This document shows positions 54,507 through 62,922 of a stretch of DNA of 64,000 nucleotides, one piece after another. The notes beneath the pieces are model-generated. The model was not told the DNA's origin. It saw nothing but the letters and a program-made list of their open reading frames with translations, and did no database searches. Numbering within the stretch: the first letter of the stretch is position 1; the number at the start of each line of letters is the position of its first letter. The stretch spans positions 1 to 64,000 of the forward strand of contig DLMJ01000037.1 in the NCBI GenBank assembly GCA_002479255.1. The letters are read 5' to 3'. The position numbers were made by a program, and so were the translations under genes. Source of the DNA: Candidatus Binatus soli (GTDB taxonomy: Bacteria; Desulfobacterota; Binatia; Binatales; Binataceae).

Positions 54507-56111
54507 CTAACCTTGGCGCGGCGGACCCAGCGCCTCACGCACGAGGCCATCACCTGTCACTTCCGCGGCCGCCATCAGACCCGACAGCGCTGCGCCCATG
54601 ATGCCATGGCCGGTGCGGCAACTCGCGCCGCAGAGATAAAGGCCTTCAATCTCGGTCTTCGCGCCGGGCCGGCGCAGCAGGAATTGATCCGGAGTGGATG
54701 CAATCCCGTAAGACGTTCCGTCGGTCGAGCCGGTGTATCTGGACTGAGTAAGCGGAGTCGCAACTTCTTCAAATGCGATCTGATGTGACAGTCCGGGGAA
54801 AACGCGCTCGGCGGCCTCTATGAGCGAGCGAGCGTATACCAGCTTGTGATGCCGGTATCCTTCGCTCCTCCGATAATTGCGGCTCCTCGCTTCCTCTTCG
54901 TTTACTCCCCACGCCGTTGGATCGGACGGCACGATAGACATGACCTGGAGGTTCGTGATCCCGTGCGGAGCCACGCGCGCGTTGGTCGGGTCCTTGAGCG
55001 ATGCGATCGTCGCATACGCGAACGGCTGTTCGGGAAACTCACCACGCGCGACGGCCGCATAGGCGGGCTCGCAGTCGTAGTCGGGATTAATCAGGTAGTT
55101 GGTGCGCGGATGATCCTCGGCCTTCAGGTCGCGCCGTACACCGAGATACAGGACTCCCAAAGCCGGGGACATCTCGAAGCGCCGGGTGCGATCGACGGTC
55201 TTGGAGTGAAAGTGCTCGGCGCCCACCAGGTCGATCATCGTGCGCTTCAGGTCCGCATCCGAGATCACGATCGGCGCCTGGATGAAACGCCGCCCCAGAT
55301 GCCTGCTGTCCAGTTCGACTCCCTCGACCTTGCCGTCGCGCACGGCGATGCGTTCGACCTTCGTGAGCAGTAGAACCTTGCCTCCGTATCGCTCGACCGC
55401 GTCGGCCAATCGATCCGAGATAACCTGTCCGCCGCCTTTCGGATAGTAGGCGCCCTCCATGTAGTGGAGTGCGATGGCCGCATGGACAAGGAGCGAAGCG
55501 CGGCTCGGTGGCAGAGCGTAGGTGCCGTTTTGGGCGGTCAGGACCGCCTTCAGCCGCGCGTCTTTGGTGCAGGAGTCGAGGAATTCGCCCAAGGTGGCAT
55601 TTCTCCAGCGCAGGAGCATCAATGAGCGCAGCAGCGTCGATGGCGCCTGCGCCGGATTTCCCATGAGCTTCGAAAACCGATCCACTTGGCGAAGCAGCGT
55701 GATGTAGCGGTCGATCCCACGTTTCTCGCGCGGGAAGTATTCGCAGAGGCGGTCGCGAAAAACCTCCATCCCCCTGGGAATCTTGAACTCGAAATCGGGA
55801 AAGACCAGCGTGTCGTATCCGTCCGGATCCAACTCTTCGAACTCCAGATCTGCGATTCCCGCGGCGCGCAGGACCCGGGTCAGCATTCCATCGGCCTGGC
55901 AAGCGCCGATGTAGTGGAGCCCGATGTCGAACTCGTAGCCTCTGCGCCGGAAGATAGTGGCGTTGCCGCCGGCCACGCTGTGCTGGTCCACCACCAGGAC
56001 TTTTTTGCCCCGGCGCGCGAGGATTGCCGCGGCGGTCAACCCTCCCGTGCCGGCGCCCACCACGATAACGTCGAAGCGTTCGTCGTTCAGTTCTCGATAG
56101 CGATCGTTCAT
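54507..56111 (-). CDS. phytoene-desaturase/carotenoid-isomerase/retinol-saturase-type FAD oxidoreductase
   Basis: 534 residues. FAD-binding start FDVIVVGAGTGGLTAAAILARRGKKVLVVDQH followed by GGNATIFRRRGYEFDIGLHYIG, a hallmark of the CrtISO/RetSat branch. The C-terminal flavin motif is TEIEGLYLCGASCRTGHGIMGA. It probably saturates or isomerises a polyunsaturated isoprenoid or lipid; no carotenoid genes are nearby. The start at 56111 is preferred to 56186, since the upper start would read through the operator region. It is divergent from a TetR gene, which probably controls it. Confidence 0.88.
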   Translation of the reverse strand: MNDRYRELNDERFDVIVVGAGTGGLTAAAILARRGKKVLVVDQHSVAGGNATIFRRRGYEFDIGLHYIGACQADGMLTRVLRAAGIADLEFEELDPDGYDTLVFPDFEFKIPRGMEVFRDRLCEYFPREKRGIDRYITLLRQVDRFSKLMGNPAQAPSTLLRSLMLLRWRNATLGEFLDSCTKDARLKAVLTAQNGTYALPPSRASLLVHAAIALHYMEGAYYPKGGGQVISDRLADAVERYGGKVLLLTKVERIAVRDGKVEGVELDSRHLGRRFIQAPIVISDADLKRTMIDLVGAEHFHSKTVDRTRRFEMSPALGVLYLGVRRDLKAEDHPRTNYLINPDYDCEPAYAAVARGEFPEQPFAYATIASLKDPTNARVAPHGITNLQVMSIVPSDPTAWGVNEEEARSRNYRRSEGYRHHKLVYARSLIEAAERVFPGLSHQIAFEEVATPLTQSRYTGSTDGTSYGIASTPDQFLLRRPGAKTEIEGLYLCGASCRTGHGIMGAALSGLMAAAEVTGDGLVREALGPPRQG

Positions 56112-56165
56112 GGGTTTGGCCTCATGGGTTAGTCCGCGCAGCCGCTTGCGCTTCGTTGGGATGGT

Positions 56166-56204
56166 TGTTAACGTTGTTAACATCAAATGTTAACGTTGTC
56201 AACA
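56166..56204. promoter_or_regulatory. tandem TetR-type operators between divergent genes
   Basis: Two 17-bp palindromes: TGTTAACGTTGTTAACA (56166-56182, perfect) and TGTTAACGTTGTCAACA (56188-56204, one mismatch). Centres are 22 bp apart, about two helical turns. They lie between the FAD oxidoreductase start and the TetR-family start, so they are the likely binding sites of that regulator. Confidence 0.88.
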
Positions 56205-56239
56205 TTTGCCCGTATCGCTGCCGAGAGGATTAATCGGGC

Positions 56240-56899
56240 GTGACGAAACGGATTTTGAGTTCTCGGGCTCGGCGCGAACACCCGAAGACGGGCCGCCCGC
56301 GCGGCCCCTATCATCACGGCAACCTGCGCGAAGCGCTGCTGCAAGCGGCGCTCAGGCTCGTCGAGACAGTGGGTCCCGGCGGGCTCACGCTTCGCGCCAC
56401 GGCGCGTTTGGCCGGGGTCTCGCAAGCCGCTCCCTACCGGCACTTCGCCAGCCGGGAAGCATTACTTGCAGCCGTCGCGGAGGAGGGGTTTCGAGCGCTG
56501 ACTGCCATGCAGCGGGATAGCGCGCGCCATAAGGGTGACCCCATCGACCGCTTTCAGGCCTTGGGACTTGCCTACATTGGTTTCGCGAGCAGCCACCCAT
56601 CCCACTTTCGAGTAATGTTCGCGCCCGAAGTAGCCGACAAGTTTGCTTATCCCGCGCTAGCGGAGGCGGCGGCGGAGGCTTTTGGCCTGCTGGTGGATGC
56701 TATCGCGGAGTGCCAGAGGGCGGGTAAGGTGAAAGAGGGCGATCCGAAGGAGTTGGCGCTCGCCGCCTGGTCTGTTGTTCATGGCCTCTCGGCTCTTGTG
56801 GTCGACCGCCAACTATCCGAGCTGTACCCGGTGAAGGTCGAAGAGATGGCCAGGAGCGTGACGCAGCGCCTTTTCGACGGCCTCGTGTTAGATCCGTGA
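56240..56899 (+). CDS. TetR/AcrR family transcriptional regulator
   Basis: 219 residues. Helix-turn-helix region: GNLREALLQAALRLVETVGPGG, then LRATARLAGVSQAAPYRHFASREALLAAVAEEGF. The C-terminal ligand domain contains WSVVHGLSALVVDRQL, the WHG-type TetR_C domain. Start is GTG at 56240 with GAGGATTAAT upstream. It is divergent from the FAD oxidoreductase, with paired operators in the gap, and is thus probably a local repressor responding to a lipid-like ligand. Confidence 0.93.
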   Translation: MTKRILSSRARREHPKTGRPRGPYHHGNLREALLQAALRLVETVGPGGLTLRATARLAGVSQAAPYRHFASREALLAAVAEEGFRALTAMQRDSARHKGDPIDRFQALGLAYIGFASSHPSHFRVMFAPEVADKFAYPALAEAAAEAFGLLVDAIAECQRAGKVKEGDPKELALAAWSVVHGLSALVVDRQLSELYPVKVEEMARSVTQRLFDGLVLDP

Positions 56900-57011
56900 T
56901 CGGGTTCCCATCTCCGCGGATCGATGGGAGCGCGCTGCCCTGCCGATGCGCGTCGACATCGAAGGCCAAACTGTTGTAAACGGACCTGAACGCGCGGCCA
57001 GGAGTCCTAAG

Positions 57012-57674
57012 ATGGCATTGAAGGTCGTCGGCGCCGGTTTTGGACGAACCGGCACGCTCTCACTAAAGAACGCGCTTGAAAAACTCGGCTTCGGCCCCTG
57101 CTATCACATGATGGAGGTTTTTCCGCGACCCGATCACGCCGCGATGTGGCATCGGCTGGCATTCGGGCATCCGATGGACTGGGACCTGATATTCCGCGAT
57201 TTTCGCGCGACGGTCGATTGGCCGGGGGCGCGATGGTGGCGCGAAATCGCCGCTCATTATCCGGACGCGAAGGTGCTGCTCTCGGTACGCGATCCGGAAG
57301 CCTGGTACAAGAGCGTGAGCGATACCATTTACCAGCTGATGAAATTGTCAGTGCCCGACGGCGCGCCCGAAAACTTTCGGCTCCAGAACGAGATGGGCCG
57401 GAAGGCAATTCTCGCCGAGACGTTCGACAACCGCTTCGAGGACAAGGCTCACGCGATCGAGGTGTTCGAGCGGCACAATCAAGAGGTCCGCGATGCGATC
57501 GATTCCGCGCGCCTGCTCGTGTTCGACGTGCGGGAGGGATGGACGCCGCTGTGCCGCTTCCTCGAGGCGCCCATCCCCGACGAACCGTTTCCGCGGCTCA
57601 ACGACAGCGCGACGATGCAGCCGATGATCCGGCTGATGCAGGAATCAATTCTTGCTGGCGGAGGTTCCAGATGA
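57012..57674 (+). CDS. sulfotransferase family protein
   Basis: 220 residues. PAPS-binding loop: VVGAGFGRTGTLSLKNALEK (5' phosphosulfate loop), LLSVRDPEAWYKSVSDTIYQ (3' phosphate loop, Arg and Ser visible). The C-terminal AP-F-P-xLN motif is IPDEPFPRLND. This branch is close to the animal/bacterial sulfotransferase family (PF17784-like). The acceptor is unknown. The ATG at 57012 is preceded by GGAGTCCTAAG; the frame opens at 56946. It begins just downstream of the TetR gene and could be cotranscribed. Confidence 0.85.
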   Translation: MALKVVGAGFGRTGTLSLKNALEKLGFGPCYHMMEVFPRPDHAAMWHRLAFGHPMDWDLIFRDFRATVDWPGARWWREIAAHYPDAKVLLSVRDPEAWYKSVSDTIYQLMKLSVPDGAPENFRLQNEMGRKAILAETFDNRFEDKAHAIEVFERHNQEVRDAIDSARLLVFDVREGWTPLCRFLEAPIPDEPFPRLNDSATMQPMIRLMQESILAGGGSR

Positions 57675-57798
57675 TGCCGGCGGCTTCGAGCATCTTGAGC
57701 ACATAGTTAGGTAATGTCGATTTCCCACCAGAAAAAACCGTTGCGCCCGCTGACTATCCGCAGATTTGCAGGGCTATGTGAACAAGCACGAAATCGCT

Positions 57799-58668
57799 TC
57801 ATTTGACAGGCGCAAGCATTTCGACGTCGTCGAAGCGCGTGTAATCGATGCTTCTGCTGCCGTCAGGGTGGAGAATCAGCACGTCGGCGAAGCGCGCGCC
57901 CCAAATGATTTCGTCAAGTTCGTATAAATGCCGGGCATGAATGGTCTGAGAAAACGTCTCGTCGAGTCCGGTGATCGACACAACGATTTCGGGCTGGCTA
58001 TCGGCAAGCGAGTCGTGCGTCTGGCCGAAAAGCGGACTGCCTTCGACGATGCGATGGACTGCGGTCCACGACAACAGGAACATCGCGCTGCGGTTGCGCG
58101 TCATGGTCAGATCGTGGAAGCGGCGGATGGATTCGCCCTCGACGGTGGTTTCATTGCGGGCGAAAACGACGTGAATATTCGCCTCGACGATTCGGTTCGC
58201 GCGCATGTTCGCCATCCGGATCATCAGGCTCGTCGTGCCGTCGCGCGGGCCGACGACCACATAGCGGCTGAATCTGACGCGCGCGGTGGGCCGCGAGAAC
58301 TTCGCGAATACCAGCCCGGTCATCAGCGCCAGCGCGAGCAGTCCGGTCAGCGCCTCGATGGAGACCAGGATGTTCGAGAACAGCGTGACCGGCACCATTT
58401 TGCCGTAACCGATCGTCGCCATGGTCTGTACGCTGAAAAAAAACATGTCGGCGAACGAGCGGTAACGGGCATTCTCTACGCCGCCGTCGAGGTAGTAGCC
58501 GACGGCAAACACAAGGTTGGCGATGATGAACGCCAAAGCGATTATGCCTATCAGGGCCGGCCACGAAGCCGTCACCAAATAATGGTAGAGGTCGTCGAGC
58601 GCGCGGGTGGGCGCGCCACGAATCGGACCGTCACCCTTCATGCCGAGGTTGGTTGGTCGCTTCCGCAT
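57799..58668 (-). CDS. inward-rectifier-type potassium channel (KirBac-like)
   Basis: 289 residues. Slide helix region DDLYHYLVTASWPALIGIIA, two membrane helices (about 36-60 and 95-120), pore helix MFFFSVQTMATIGYGKMVPV with the K+ filter TIGYG at 85-89, and a C-terminal Kir cytoplasmic beta domain (FSRYVVVGPRDGTTSLMIRMANMRANRIVEA, then ELDEIIWGARFADVL). Length and layout match KirBac1.1/3.1 proteins. Regulation would be by lipid or pH. The gene is alone on its strand. Confidence 0.93.
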   Translation of the reverse strand: MRKRPTNLGMKGDGPIRGAPTRALDDLYHYLVTASWPALIGIIALAFIIANLVFAVGYYLDGGVENARYRSFADMFFFSVQTMATIGYGKMVPVTLFSNILVSIEALTGLLALALMTGLVFAKFSRPTARVRFSRYVVVGPRDGTTSLMIRMANMRANRIVEANIHVVFARNETTVEGESIRRFHDLTMTRNRSAMFLLSWTAVHRIVEGSPLFGQTHDSLADSQPEIVVSITGLDETFSQTIHARHLYELDEIIWGARFADVLILHPDGSRSIDYTRFDDVEMLAPVK

Positions 58669-58809
58669 CGCGGCAGAATATAGCGGAGGGCGTCCCTTGA
58701 AGGGACCACTTGCTCCGTTCGAACTTATATCAGCGCGGGCCAGCGACCAGCCAGGACACGGAGAGGAGTTCGGTCTTTTCCTGGCCAGGGTGCAGGGGCG
58801 AACACCTGC

Positions 58810-59391
58810 TCAGGCGACGATGCGGTCGGAGAAGCCGGCGACGTCGTGGGTCATGATGAGGAGATCGCGGGAGCGGCCGCGGCGGTCCTCGACCCAGTCG
58901 GAGAGCATCGCCTCGACTTGAAAGCCCAGGCGCTCGAAGGCGGCGCGCGCAGCGGTCTGCTCGGTGGTCATCTGGGCGGTGATCTTTTTAAGCCCGAGCG
59001 AGCGCGCGAGGTCGAATACTTCGGCCACCAGGCGCCTGCCGAGTCCGGTGCCGCGGTAACGCGGCAAGGTGATGACTCGAATTTCGCCGACGTGCCGGGT
59101 CCATCGCGCCTGATCCAGATGGACACTGGCGTAGGCGGCGATTTCGCCGTCAATCTCGGCCAGCAGCGTGAGGGTTTGTCCGTTCTTGATGTTATCGATC
59201 CATTGCTTCACGACGTTGCGGTCGGTGATGTCGGTGCGCAGGAAGAGCAGGTCGTCGGCGGGGAGCTCCTTGGCGAATTTGACTATCATGTCGAGGTCGC
59301 TGGGTTGCATGACGCGAATGGGGGCGCTGCGGCCGTCGCGGAGTTTAACCTGGATTGGATAGGGGCGATTGGTCTTTATCTGCTCGGCCAT
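58810..59391 (-). CDS. GNAT family N-acetyltransferase
   Basis: 193 residues. Acetyl-CoA site: RVITLPRYRGTGLGRRLVAEV (V-x3-R-G-x-G-x-G/A), with IAAYASVHLDQARWTRHVGEI before it and TAARAAFERLGFQVEAML after. Substrate unknown. It is single-domain and is followed by a repeat-like GTGCAGGGGCGAACACCTGC at about 58789-58808, where other inverted repeats of this family also sit near 3' ends. Confidence 0.88.
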   Translation of the reverse strand: MAEQIKTNRPYPIQVKLRDGRSAPIRVMQPSDLDMIVKFAKELPADDLLFLRTDITDRNVVKQWIDNIKNGQTLTLLAEIDGEIAAYASVHLDQARWTRHVGEIRVITLPRYRGTGLGRRLVAEVFDLARSLGLKKITAQMTTEQTAARAAFERLGFQVEAMLSDWVEDRRGRSRDLLIMTHDVAGFSDRIVA

Positions 59392-59668
59392 CGGAACCTC
59401 CGGCGAACTACTGTGCGCAAGCGCTGCTATCGAGACTGCTGGTAAGACGCTTTCAACTTTTCAACTGTTAGCCAGTATGAAACGCTATCCTTGATCAGCG
59501 CGGGCGGCCGGGCAAGGGTCATGGCGGCAAAATTCTGCTTGCATTGGAGTGGCTATGCCTGCCAAGCTCCACAGTCCGCGGCAATGTCATTTCCAGGATC
59601 TTCTCGGCTGGGACGGCGCACCGCGCCGTGGCCCAAGCCCAGGAAATCCGGCTCGGAGGTGAGTTCAA
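59392..59668. other. gene-free gap upstream of the wax-ester synthase gene
   Basis: 277 bases. A 35-codon frame (59555-59662) beginning MPAKLHSPRQCHFQDLLGWD ends with its TGA inside the GGAGGTGA ribosome-binding site of the next gene. A leader peptide is possible, but there is no evidence beyond position. CTTTTCAACTGTTAGCCAG lies near 59456, without a clear promoter. Confidence 0.4.
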
Positions 59669-61213
59669 ATGGCCGAAACATCCGCATTCCCATCTCTCTC
59701 GAGCTATCGACTGTCGACGCAGGACGCGACCTTTATCTACGCCGATTCGCAAAGCGGTCCGCTGCATATCGGATCGATCGGACTGTTCGAAGGCCGCATC
59801 GATTTCAACGCCCTGCTGGGACATTTCGACGAACGGATGCATCTGGTGCCGCGCTACCGGCAGCGGCTGATCGAAGTTCCGCTGAATTTGGCGCACGCGA
59901 TGATGGAGGATGACCCGGAATACTCGCTCGACAACCACGTGCATCTCCATCAGCTGCCCGAAGCGATGAGCGAAGCGGACGCGCTGGCCGAGATGATGCG
60001 GATCTATCAGAAACCGCTCGACCGCAAGCATCCCCTGTGGGAACTGCACACGTTCTGCAATCTGGAAGGAAATCGCACGGCGCTGCTGTGGAAGGTGCAT
60101 CATTGCCTGGTCGATGGCGTGTCGGGCGCCGAGCTGCTGAAAGTGATGTACGACTTTCGCGCGGAGCCGGAGGACATTGCGCAGCCGCCGGAGCCGTGGC
60201 TGGCGGCGCGGCCGTCGAGCCTGGTTCGGAGGTTCGCGGAGGCGGTCCGCGATCGGATTCAAAGCACGGTCAACTCGACGATCAACGCGGCGGTCGAAGC
60301 GGTCGAAGAGCCGGCGTCTGTGGCGGAGCGCGCGCGGCTACTGGGGGTGGCGTCGCGGCTGATGACCGAGCTGGCGACGCGGCGAATAGTGGCGACGCCG
60401 TGGAACGCGACGCCGGTTACGCAGGAACGGATCGTGGCATGGGCGCGTCACCCGTTCGCGGATTTTCGCGCGATCAGATCGGCGTTCGGCGGATCAATTA
60501 ATGATGTCGTACTGGCTATTTTGACCGAGGGTGCGGCGCGCTACTTGCAGCATCATGGGTACGCCGTCGAAGGACAGCAACTGTGTATCGGATGTCCGGT
60601 CAACGTGCGGCACAAAGAGGAAAGGAGTTCGCTGGGGAATAGGGTCTCGATGATGTTCCCGACCACGCCGGCGGCGCCGATGGATATCGTCGAGCGGCTG
60701 AAATTGATCAACGAGGAGACCGAGCGAATCAAGGCGGCTGGGTTGGCGCAGGCTGTGGACGCGATGATGCAGCTCGGCGACGCAATTCCACCGAGCATGA
60801 TTGGTCCGGCAGCGCGCGCGGCGACCACGATGATGGACGTCGCAGCGCGGCTGGCGAAGTGGACGGATTGGAAACCGCGGCTCGACGGCTTCGGGCTGCC
60901 TGCGTTCGGGGTCAATTTTATCGCGACCAACGTGCCGGGCGTGCAGGTGCAGCAATATGTAAACGGACACGTTTGCCTGGACATGGTACCGCTGGTACCG
61001 CTCGGCGCAACGCTGGGATATGGAGTCGCAATATTCAGTTACTATCGGAGTCTATACTTCGGAATGATCGCGGATCCGCGCGTAATGCCCGACATTGCGC
61101 TGATGAAGGCGTTTGTCGATGACGCGTTCGCGGAGCTGAAGAGGCGATGCGTGGAACATTCGGCAGAGAAAGCGGTACAGGAGCCGGCGCTGAAGAGCGC
61201 GAGCGGCAGATAG
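59669..61213 (+). CDS. wax ester synthase / diacylglycerol acyltransferase (WS/DGAT)
   Basis: 514 residues. The N-terminus SYRLSTQDATFIYADSQSGPLHIGSIGLF and the catalytic HHCLVDG (144-150, HHxxxDG) are typical. The C-terminal domain has SINDVVLAILTEGAARYLQ, NRVSMMFPTTPA and FNFIATNVPGP-like VNFIATNVPGVQVQ. It esterifies acyl-CoA with fatty alcohol or diacylglycerol to make storage lipid. GGAGGTGAGTTCAAATG gives a strong start. Presence of this enzyme suggests wax ester or triacylglycerol reserves. Confidence 0.95.
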   Translation: MAETSAFPSLSSYRLSTQDATFIYADSQSGPLHIGSIGLFEGRIDFNALLGHFDERMHLVPRYRQRLIEVPLNLAHAMMEDDPEYSLDNHVHLHQLPEAMSEADALAEMMRIYQKPLDRKHPLWELHTFCNLEGNRTALLWKVHHCLVDGVSGAELLKVMYDFRAEPEDIAQPPEPWLAARPSSLVRRFAEAVRDRIQSTVNSTINAAVEAVEEPASVAERARLLGVASRLMTELATRRIVATPWNATPVTQERIVAWARHPFADFRAIRSAFGGSINDVVLAILTEGAARYLQHHGYAVEGQQLCIGCPVNVRHKEERSSLGNRVSMMFPTTPAAPMDIVERLKLINEETERIKAAGLAQAVDAMMQLGDAIPPSMIGPAARAATTMMDVAARLAKWTDWKPRLDGFGLPAFGVNFIATNVPGVQVQQYVNGHVCLDMVPLVPLGATLGYGVAIFSYYRSLYFGMIADPRVMPDIALMKAFVDDAFAELKRRCVEHSAEKAVQEPALKSASGR

Positions 61214-61288
61214 GAGGGAGCAGCCGAGTGAGCGAAACCCAGTGCAGGTTTTGCTGATTTTGTTTCAGTTCGTCTCGCTCAGTTTGTT

Positions 61289-62848
61289 TCAGTTCCTGCA
61301 GGCGTAAGACTTGCCGCGTTTGAGGAGTACGAGGCGGCGGTTGCCGTGGTCGGAAGTGAGGACCGGTTCGAGGTCGAGGGCGTCGCGCTGATGGGTCTCC
61401 CATACGTCGGCGGGCACGATGATGAAGCCGGGGGGCGCGTCGCCGAGACGGCCCTGGAGAACGGGCGCCTCGCGATCGAGGTAGAACAGCAGCGGCGCGA
61501 TCTCTTCCTGAAATCCGTAAACGTAGAGCGGGTCGGCGGGCGCGGCGACGCGGACGATTTCTTCGGCGGCGGGCCGAAATGAATCGTCGCGGCATGACCG
61601 GACTTCCATCCGCGGTATATAGACAAAGTTGAAAACGACGAGCCCGGCGCACAGGGCGGCGAATGCCCGGGTCGCGGCGCGGTGCCATGCAAGCGGAGGG
61701 ACGGTGAAGATCCACCACGCGAGCATCACGGCGGCCGCGGGCCATACCGGCAGCAAATATGAGCGGCGCTTGTAGGCGGCGATGCTGAAGAAGATGACGG
61801 TGGCGAAGTAAAAGATCGCGAAGAGGCGGACGGCGGCACGGGCGCGATCGGAGTCGGACGGCGTGGGGGAACGATCGCCCTCACCCGCGCTGCGAAGCGC
61901 ATCGCGGCCTCTCCCGGGGGGAGAGGCAGAATCGGAGCGGCGCCGAGTGAGTAATGGAGTGAGTAATGCGTAAACGGCGGCGACAGGGACTATCAGGCTC
62001 AGCGGGGCGGAGTTGAGCAGCACGGGTTTCAGGTAGTACCACGGCGCCATCGCGCCCAGCGAGCCGAAGAAGCGGCCGACATTTTCGGCGTCGAGCTGAC
62101 GATTGAGGAAGGCGAAGCGTCCGCCGAAGTAACATGCGAGATACCAGCTCGAAGCGATCACGGCGCCGAGGATGATCGCGCCGGGGTCGAGCATCGTCAG
62201 GATTTGGCGTCCGCGGTGCTCGGCGAACATGAAGATTACGATCGAAACGCCGGGAAGAATTGCGCCGACGGGGCCCTTGGCGAGCACGCCGAGGCCGATC
62301 GCAACCGCCATCAGATAGAGCGCGGGCAGACTGGATTCGAAGCGCGCGGCGGGGCCGGAAGAGGCCGCGTCGCGGGGCATCCACCGCAGAAATGCGAACA
62401 GGGCGAGCGACTCGAAGAAGCACAGCGTCATGTCGACGCGGCCGTAGCGGCCCTGGCTGACGTACTGATAGGAGCCGGCAAGGGCGAGTCCGGCGAGGAC
62501 GGCGGCGTCGATGCCGAGGAATTCGAACGCGAACAGCATCGTGAGGATCGCGCCGGCAACCGCGTAAAGTGCGGATGGGAGGCGGAGGTTGGCGGCGGTC
62601 ACTTTGCGGATTCCGGCGAGGCGATCGATTGCGACCGCGGTCCAATGGAACAGCGGAGGCTTGTACATCGGGACGATGCCGTTCTCGACCGGGAACAGGA
62701 GCTGGCCGTGCTCGACCATCTGCTGGACGAACACGCCTTCGACGGCCTCGTTGCCGGTGCATACGTCGCCGGCACCGAGCCGATGAAGCGTCAGGACGGC
62801 GGTGAGGAGAGCGATCGCGGCGATCGCGGCGGCAGATTTCAGGTTCAT
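61289..62848 (-). CDS. GT39-type membrane glycosyltransferase with an in-frame repeat
   Basis: 519 residues, about 11 membrane helices. The first loop has GDVCTGNEAVEGVFVQQMVEHGQ (acidic residues in the GT-C position) and IVPMYKPPLFHWTAVA, as in ArnT-type enzymes. A 26-residue hydrophilic stretch (SASPPGRGRDALRSAGEGDR onward) near residues 307-332 is encoded by a dispersed palindromic repeat (about 61876-61928) and interrupts the helix-rich region in frame. The gene has no partner that identifies the acceptor. A second GT39 gene lies at 13349. Confidence 0.85.
   Translation of the reverse strand: MNLKSAAAIAAIALLTAVLTLHRLGAGDVCTGNEAVEGVFVQQMVEHGQLLFPVENGIVPMYKPPLFHWTAVAIDRLAGIRKVTAANLRLPSALYAVAGAILTMLFAFEFLGIDAAVLAGLALAGSYQYVSQGRYGRVDMTLCFFESLALFAFLRWMPRDAASSGPAARFESSLPALYLMAVAIGLGVLAKGPVGAILPGVSIVIFMFAEHRGRQILTMLDPGAIILGAVIASSWYLACYFGGRFAFLNRQLDAENVGRFFGSLGAMAPWYYLKPVLLNSAPLSLIVPVAAVYALLTPLLTRRRSDSASPPGRGRDALRSAGEGDRSPTPSDSDRARAAVRLFAIFYFATVIFFSIAAYKRRSYLLPVWPAAAVMLAWWIFTVPPLAWHRAATRAFAALCAGLVVFNFVYIPRMEVRSCRDDSFRPAAEEIVRVAAPADPLYVYGFQEEIAPLLFYLDREAPVLQGRLGDAPPGFIIVPADVWETHQRDALDLEPVLTSDHGNRRLVLLKRGKSYACRN
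61876..61928. repeat. CCCTCACCC...CTCTCCC repeat inside the GT39 coding frame
   Basis: CGCCCTCACCCGCGCTGCGA followed by AGCGCATCGCGGCCTCTCCC and GGGGGGAGAGGC is a palindromic repeat of a type that is normally intergenic. Its length (about 53-54 bases) leaves the glycosyltransferase frame open. Similar pieces occur at about 46424-46456. Confidence 0.75.
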
Positions 62849-62922
62849 GCGAAGGCCATCGGGCTCGACGCAGAGATATGATAGCTAGTCAATATATAAT
62901 AGCTAATCACGGCATCGAATAG

